64,000 nt of DNA from JADLHS01 sp049840435. GTDB taxonomy: Bacteria; Verrucomicrobiota; Verrucomicrobiia; Limisphaerales; JADLHS01. The notes beneath the pieces are model-generated. The model worked only from the letters and a program-made list of their open reading frames with translations. It ran no database searches and was not told the DNA's origin. Positions 60,755 to 64,000 of this stretch are shown here, piece by piece. The stretch lies in NCBI GenBank assembly GCA_049840435.1, contig JASGKY010000002.1, forward strand, positions 1 through 64,000, written 5' to 3'. The first letter of the stretch is position 1. Each line of letters starts with the position of its first letter. The translations under genes and the position numbers were made by a program.

Positions 60755-61024
60755 ATGCGCACTTGCTCACTGTTCATCGCACTGCTGACACTGGCATTTT
60801 CCGGTTGTGCTCATCACCCTGACGCTGATTCTTACCCTGTCGTCGCCTCGGTTGATTCAGATCGGGCGCAGCATGTCGAGCGGATGCTCGCGAGTGCAGG
60901 AATTCACGCCACTACCCACGGGTCATTCGTAATGGGTGTGTCTGTTGCCCCGAAAGACCGGGCGCGCACTATCGAGTTGTTGCGGCGCGACGCAGCAGAG
61001 AAAGGTTATCAGGTATGGTTCTGA
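60755..61024 (+). CDS. Cassette 3: lipoprotein, 89 residues, DUF2007-like
   Basis: The product starts MRTCSLFIALLTLAFSGCAH with a lipobox (FSGC) after a short signal peptide. The body, YPVVASVDSDRAQHVERMLASAGIHATT, resembles the small DUF2007-type fold in which a residue pair follows a helix that ends in AGI. Predicted to be anchored in the membrane after lipidation. Function unknown. Confidence 0.65.
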   Translation: MRTCSLFIALLTLAFSGCAHHPDADSYPVVASVDSDRAQHVERMLASAGIHATTHGSFVMGVSVAPKDRARTIELLRRDAAEKGYQVWF

Positions 61025-61031
61025 CTATGCG

Positions 61032-61139
61032 GCCTAACCAGGCGCTGCAGCGAACGGCGGCGGGCGCTATCAGTTCACCGAGAACCGCTGGATTGTCCAG
61101 CCGCTCAGTTCCGCCGTCGCTGAGCTTGGGTCGTTAGAC
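61032..61139 (+). other. attC site 3 (108 bp, divergent)
   Basis: Begins GCCTAAC (61032-61038) and ends GTTAGAC (61133-61139). The outer arms match the other sites (GCGCTGCAGCGAAC, GCTGAGCTTGGGTCG) but the middle is longer and different. The inverse core is not fully complementary to the start of cassette 3 (GTTAGAC), so the cassette may be a hybrid. Confidence 0.85.
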
Positions 61140-61152
61140 ATCACGCGCCACC

Positions 61153-61524
61153 ATGAGCGAACGCACACTCACAGCAGGGACGAGCATGTTCTTCGGCAAG
61201 CCGGCGAAGCCGATGCCGGAGATTATGGCAGACGCCATTTCTCAGGTAGTCGCGCAAGTGCCAGGCATCATCGAGGCACATCTACCTCAGTGCTTCATCG
61301 AGGGCGACAAGGAGGCGCGGCAGGTTCTGGTCATTGGTGTGCAGCGGCGCGGCGAGATTCCTCAGATTGCAGAGGCTTTGATGGGAAAGCTCCAGCTTGT
61401 TTTCCCGCCCGGACAGTTCATTGATATTCTGCCTTTCGAGTCTAGTGCAGTGCCCGCTGGTGTTCGGCAGGCAGGCTGCCAGATTTTCGTCGCAGAGAAG
61501 AAAGCGTGGTGGAAGATATGGTGA
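61153..61524 (+). CDS. Cassette 4: SseB C-terminal-like protein, 123 residues
   Basis: A soluble protein with AKPMPEIMADAISQVVAQVP, ECFIEGD-like QCFIEGDKEARQVLVIGV and LVFPPGQFIDILPFESSAVP. The layout resembles the C-terminal domain of SseB (enhanced serine sensitivity) proteins, though this is a tentative match. It is identical base for base to the gene of cassette 6. Its stop is next to the attC core. Confidence 0.6.
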   Translation: MSERTLTAGTSMFFGKPAKPMPEIMADAISQVVAQVPGIIEAHLPQCFIEGDKEARQVLVIGVQRRGEIPQIAEALMGKLQLVFPPGQFIDILPFESSAVPAGVRQAGCQIFVAEKKAWWKIW

Positions 61525-61525
61525 T

Positions 61526-61618
61526 GTCTAACCATGCGCTGCAGCGAACCCGGCATGGCGTCGTGGTTTGCAATCGTTGCGTCCCGCAGGCCGGGTCGCT
61601 GAGCTTGGGTCGTTAGCC
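61526..61618 (+). other. attC site 4 (93 bp)
   Basis: Begins GTCTAAC (61526-61532), complementary to the start of cassette 4, and ends GTTAGCC (61612-61618). Confidence 0.9.
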
Positions 61619-61631
61619 CACTCCACGCACC

Positions 61632-62111
61632 TTGAAGAAGCGAACCAAAATCTTGATTGTTTCGGGTCTCGCTATTGTCGCGTGTCTCGGAGCATTCGTA
61701 GCGTATCGCATTCACAAGGCCCGGCAGGCCGGGGAGTTCATCGCGTCTTTATTCGCAGCGGACAGCAAACCATCATGGCGCCAGGACTTGCCAGCCACCG
61801 CCACAGATGTTCATGAGTGGGTTTGGGCTGATGGTTTCTTGCCCGACTATTCCTATCTGCTCAAGGCTCGCATTAGCGAGGACGAGTTCCGGGAGTTTGT
61901 CACTCGACTTGGTCTCACAGCGCACACTCCAACGCGTGAGTATTCAGAGGATTCCGTCTGGCTCTCTTGGGGAGCAGCGCCGGGTTTTGATGGCAGTTGG
62001 TGGGACGTGTCCGATTCTTTGGATTCGACTTTTGTCAGCGAGGGGCACGACACTTGGTCATTCGCAAAGTATGAGAAGGGTTATCTTTATTTTCAGTCAC
62101 TCAATCACTAA
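61632..62111 (+). CDS. Cassette 5: membrane-anchored hypothetical, 159 residues
   Basis: Starts with TTG: MKKRTKILIVSGLAIVACLG, one membrane segment, then a soluble domain with ATDVHEWVWADGFLPDYSYLLKARISEDEFREF and YLYFQSLNH at the end. No domain recognised. The only other plausible start would remove the membrane segment. The stop is 3 bases before the attC core. Confidence 0.6.
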   Translation: MKKRTKILIVSGLAIVACLGAFVAYRIHKARQAGEFIASLFAADSKPSWRQDLPATATDVHEWVWADGFLPDYSYLLKARISEDEFREFVTRLGLTAHTPTREYSEDSVWLSWGAAPGFDGSWWDVSDSLDSTFVSEGHDTWSFAKYEKGYLYFQSLNH

Positions 62112-62114
62112 GTG

Positions 62115-62207
62115 GGCTAACCATGCGCTGCAGCGAACCCGGCTTGAGCGTCGCGGTTGCAATCATGGCGTCCCGTGCGCCGGGTCGCTGAGCTTGGGTC
62201 GTTAGAC
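62115..62207 (+). other. attC site 5 (93 bp)
   Basis: Begins GGCTAAC (62115-62121), complementary to the GTTAGCC that starts cassette 5, and ends GTTAGAC (62201-62207). Confidence 0.9.
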
Positions 62208-62220
62208 ATCACGCGCCACC

Positions 62221-62592
62221 ATGAGCGAACGCACACTCACAGCAGGGACGAGCATGTTCTTCGGCAAGCCGGCGAAGCCGATGCCGGAGATTATGGCAGA
62301 CGCCATTTCTCAGGTAGTCGCGCAAGTGCCAGGCATCATCGAGGCACATCTACCTCAGTGCTTCATCGAGGGCGACAAGGAGGCGCGGCAGGTTCTGGTC
62401 ATTGGTGTGCAGCGGCGCGGCGAGATTCCTCAGATTGCAGAGGCTTTGATGGGAAAGCTCCAGCTTGTTTTCCCGCCCGGACAGTTCATTGATATTCTGC
62501 CTTTCGAGTCTAGTGCAGTGCCCGCTGGTGTTCGGCAGGCAGGCTGCCAGATTTTCGTCGCAGAGAAGAAAGCGTGGTGGAAGATATGGTGA
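62221..62592 (+). CDS. Cassette 6: exact copy of the cassette 4 gene (SseB C-terminal-like)
   Basis: The 123-residue product and its DNA are identical to 61153-61524, offset by 1068 bases; the identity extends through the upstream leader and into the first part of the following attC site (to about CCCGGC). The attC middles then differ. Same tentative SseB-like assignment. Confidence 0.6.
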   Translation: MSERTLTAGTSMFFGKPAKPMPEIMADAISQVVAQVPGIIEAHLPQCFIEGDKEARQVLVIGVQRRGEIPQIAEALMGKLQLVFPPGQFIDILPFESSAVPAGVRQAGCQIFVAEKKAWWKIW

Positions 62593-62593
62593 T

Positions 62594-62686
62594 GTCTAAC
62601 CATGCGCTGCAGCGAACCCGGCGTGAGCGTCGCGGTTGGAATCGTCGCGTCCCGCGAGCCGGGTCGCTGAGCTTGGGTCGTTAGAC
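62594..62686 (+). other. attC site 6 (93 bp)
   Basis: Begins GTCTAAC (62594-62600), complementary to the start of cassette 6, and ends GTTAGAC (62680-62686). Differs from attC 4 at roughly eight positions in its central part. Confidence 0.9.
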
Positions 62687-62690
62687 CAAT

Positions 62691-63086
62691 ATGACACCCC
62701 TCGGCCAAAAGCGGCTCGCCATTGGCCTTTCGGTCGCAGCAGTGATTTTGGCTATCCTAGCCGCGTGGGGTTGGGCACGCGCAACCATGAATGAGATTCA
62801 CGCCACGCTCGCAGATGGCTGGACTGAGATGCTGCAGGAGGGACGCGATGCGGCGTTGGTGAACACGAACATCACCGAGGTTGCCGATACTCTTCGCTGG
62901 CTTGGCCGGTTTTACCGTCCGCCACAGCCACCATCCTCTGGCATCGAGCGCCACCACTACAATTTGATGGAGCGAGTTCGAGTTGGCTACCAGCAAGACA
63001 TCGTGATTCACTTGCGGCAGTTGACTGGCGACCAGCTTGGTGACGACCCGAAGCCGTGGATAGAAAAGTATGCGAAGCCGGAGTGA
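62691..63086 (+). CDS. Cassette 7: membrane-anchored hypothetical, 131 residues
   Basis: Starts MTPLGQKRLAIGLSVAAVIL, a membrane helix to about residue 27, then a soluble helical part with NTNITEVADTLRWLGRFY and QDIVIHLRQLTGDQLGDDPKPW. Function unknown. Confidence 0.6.
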   Translation: MTPLGQKRLAIGLSVAAVILAILAAWGWARATMNEIHATLADGWTEMLQEGRDAALVNTNITEVADTLRWLGRFYRPPQPPSSGIERHHYNLMERVRVGYQQDIVIHLRQLTGDQLGDDPKPWIEKYAKPE

Positions 63087-63098
63087 TAGACTGTATTG

Positions 63099-63197
63099 GG
63101 CTAACCATGCGCTGCAGCCAACGCCGGTGGGCGTTGTCAGTTCCGCTTTCGCGGCTCACGCCGTTGTTCCGGCGTGGCTGAGCTTGGGTCGTTAGCC
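63099..63197 (+). other. attC site 7 (99 bp, divergent)
   Basis: Begins GGCTAAC (63099-63105) and ends GTTAGCC (63191-63197). The outer arms match the family, the middle differs. The inverse core does not fully complement the GTTAGAC that starts cassette 7. Confidence 0.85.
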
Positions 63198-63209
63198 TGC
63201 ACCACGCAC

Positions 63210-63623
63210 ATGGACGCACCTACGCCGAAATCATTAGTTGTCCAGTCTGTCCTGCACTTTGTGCTGGTTGCGCTAGTTGCGCCAGCTTTGGTCCTCGCCA
63301 TTCACGCGTGTGGCGTGGGGAACTCTCCGTTTGACATTTTGTTGCCCTACATGGCTACGCCGTTTGTGTTTGGCGGCGTCATCTTGATTTTGACATTGGT
63401 GTCAGGCGTAGCATTTCATTTCCTGCGGTGCATTACATTGCTGTGGCTACAGCATTTTGTTGGCGTTGTCGTCGGTGGTATTGGTGGCTTGGTGATCTTT
63501 CGGTTCGTGATTGATACTGAGTTGCATGATTCCACGTTGCGCCTACCCTGCATTTCAGCAGGAGTCATTGTTGGAGCGATCGCTCCGTTCATTTGGCGGT
63601 ATGAGAAACGACATGCAGGCTAA
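63210..63623 (+). CDS. Cassette 8: four-helix membrane protein, 137 residues
   Basis: Starts MDAPTPKSLVVQSVLHFVLV and has about four membrane helices (VLVALVAPALVLAIHAC; TPFVFGGVILILTLVSGVAF; LLWLQHFVGVVVGGIGGLVIF; CISAGVIVGAIAPFIW). Its stop codon TAA is part of the attC core GGCTAAC. An upstream in-frame start at 63174 lies inside the preceding attC and is rejected. Function unknown. Confidence 0.65.
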   Translation: MDAPTPKSLVVQSVLHFVLVALVAPALVLAIHACGVGNSPFDILLPYMATPFVFGGVILILTLVSGVAFHFLRCITLLWLQHFVGVVVGGIGGLVIFRFVIDTELHDSTLRLPCISAGVIVGAIAPFIWRYEKRHAG

Positions 63624-63710
63624 CCATACGCTGCAGCGAACCCAGCCATCGCGTCACAGTTGCAATCGTGGCGCCTCGCGGGCCGGGTCGCTGAACTTGG
63701 GTCGTTAGGC
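63618..63710 (+). other. attC site 8 (93 bp)
   Basis: Begins GGCTAAC (63618-63624), complementary to the GTTAGCC that starts cassette 8, and ends GTTAGGC (63704-63710). This last half-site opens a further cassette or marks the array's end. Confidence 0.88.
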
Positions 63711-64000
63711 GTATGCGCCGTCGCCATAACGGGGTCAGTCCTCACGATTGACACACGTTCAGTTGGGTTTGGGTGCTTCACTGGAAACAGTTTCAAAGCT
63801 TTTAGCTGTGTTAAGCCAGCTTGAGCATACTCACTTTCCGGTAGCGGACGGCGGCGCGGCGTTCGGGACGGGCGCTGCTCCCCCCGCAATCTACCGTAGT
63901 AAGGCCGCCCTCATCCCGCCCAGGTTTCGGCCCAGCGCGCCAAGGGTTGCCTGCGGTCCGAACGGGGGCGCGGCCCGCTTGAAGGCCGGGACGATGGGCC
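63711..64000. other. Region after the last attC, unassigned
   Basis: No gene is supported here. A GGGGTCAGTCCTCAC motif at about 63731-63745 resembles ends of REP-associated (Y1/RAYT) transposon elements, which is tentative. The G/C-rich tail from about 63840 has several short frames on the minus strand, none convincing. No RYYYAAC inverse core occurs before the window ends. Confidence 0.4.

Larger units (their letters stand above)
59761..63710 (+). mobile_element. Integron gene-cassette array, eight cassettes
   Basis: Eight short plus-strand genes alternate with eight repeats of 93-108 bases. Each repeat begins with RYYYAAC (GTCTAAC, TGCTAAC, GGCTAAC or GCCTAAC), continues CCATGCGCTGCAGCGAAC, and ends GCTGAGCTTGGGTCGTTAGNN, which contains GTTRRRY. 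The two arms are imperfect inverted repeats with one extra A (AGCGAACCC against GGGTCGCT). In six of eight cassettes the first bases (GTTAGAC, GTTAGCA, GTTAGCC) are exactly complementary to the inverse core at the other end of the same cassette, as expected when a cassette was once a closed circle. Without an integrase the array would be classed as a CALIN. Confidence 0.9.

Noticed and set aside
62157..62492. 111-codon frame beginning inside attC site 5
   Set aside because: Shadow of the cassette 6 gene in another frame; begins within the recombination site.
59761..63710. CRISPR array as an explanation for the regular repeats
   Set aside because: Repeats are about 93 bases, spacers are 270-570 bases and contain genes, and the repeat ends fit attC sites, not CRISPR repeats.

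Overview
The window looks like a chromosomal piece of a Verrucomicrobiota bacterium, most likely of the Pedosphaera/Limisphaerales type. This is an inference from gene content: giant secreted proteins built from Ig-like, LamG, BACON-like and RCC1 modules, a prepilin-type pseudopilin with a FTLIE leader, DUF3826 and DUF5069 proteins, and an SxtI/SxtJ-type carbamoyltransferase pair. No rRNA, tRNA, CRISPR array or replication origin was recognised.

Layout. 1-2.7 kb: a minus-strand membrane/carbamoyltransferase group (partial 4-TM holin-like protein, SxtJ-like protein, NodU/CmcH-type carbamoyltransferase). 2.9-9.2 kb: one 2112-residue secreted mosaic protein. 9.3-18.1 kb: general metabolism (LeuC-type dehydratase, GNAT, MauE/DoxX-like plus rhodanese, Old Yellow Enzyme, a frameshifted MoeB/ThiF-rhodanese) and a tandem LamG secreted protein. 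17.4-21.2 kb: two zinc-ribbon proteins around an SPFH-domain protein. 21.2-24.6 kb: HD protein and ileS.

24.7-51.2 kb is a plant cell-wall (pectin, probably rhamnogalacturonan) utilisation region: two GH78 rhamnosidases, GH127, GH2, GH95, an apiosidase-like (DUF4038) protein and a PL1-type pectate lyase. In its middle (33.3-42.1 kb) sits a tightly coupled plus-strand operon: RuBisCO-like protein, DUF1537 sugar-acid kinase, Asp/Glu-racemase-fold protein, BASS-family transporter, MFS transporter and GH78. The RuBisCO-like/kinase pair matches the known OiaX/OiaK branch of apionate (3-oxo-isoapionate) breakdown. Apiose is a rhamnogalacturonan-II sugar, so the enzymes outside the cell and this operon make sense together: release of L-rhamnose, L-arabinose, L-fucose and apiose, then uptake and catabolism of the apiose-derived acid.

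51.5-59.2 kb: pseudopilin, DUF5069, a secreted nuclease-like Ig protein, xseA, manA (frameshifted) and accA. 59.76-63.71 kb: an integron gene-cassette array of eight small cassettes, each closed by a 93-108 bp attC site, preceded by an attI-like core. All cassettes face the same way and no integrase gene is visible. Two cassettes carry an identical gene. This array is the most unusual structure in the window.

About ten genes are broken by one to four single-base indels, including housekeeping genes (moeB, manA), while other long genes are perfectly open. Consensus errors are a likely cause for at least part of this, so frame-broken genes are reported with the position of each break.
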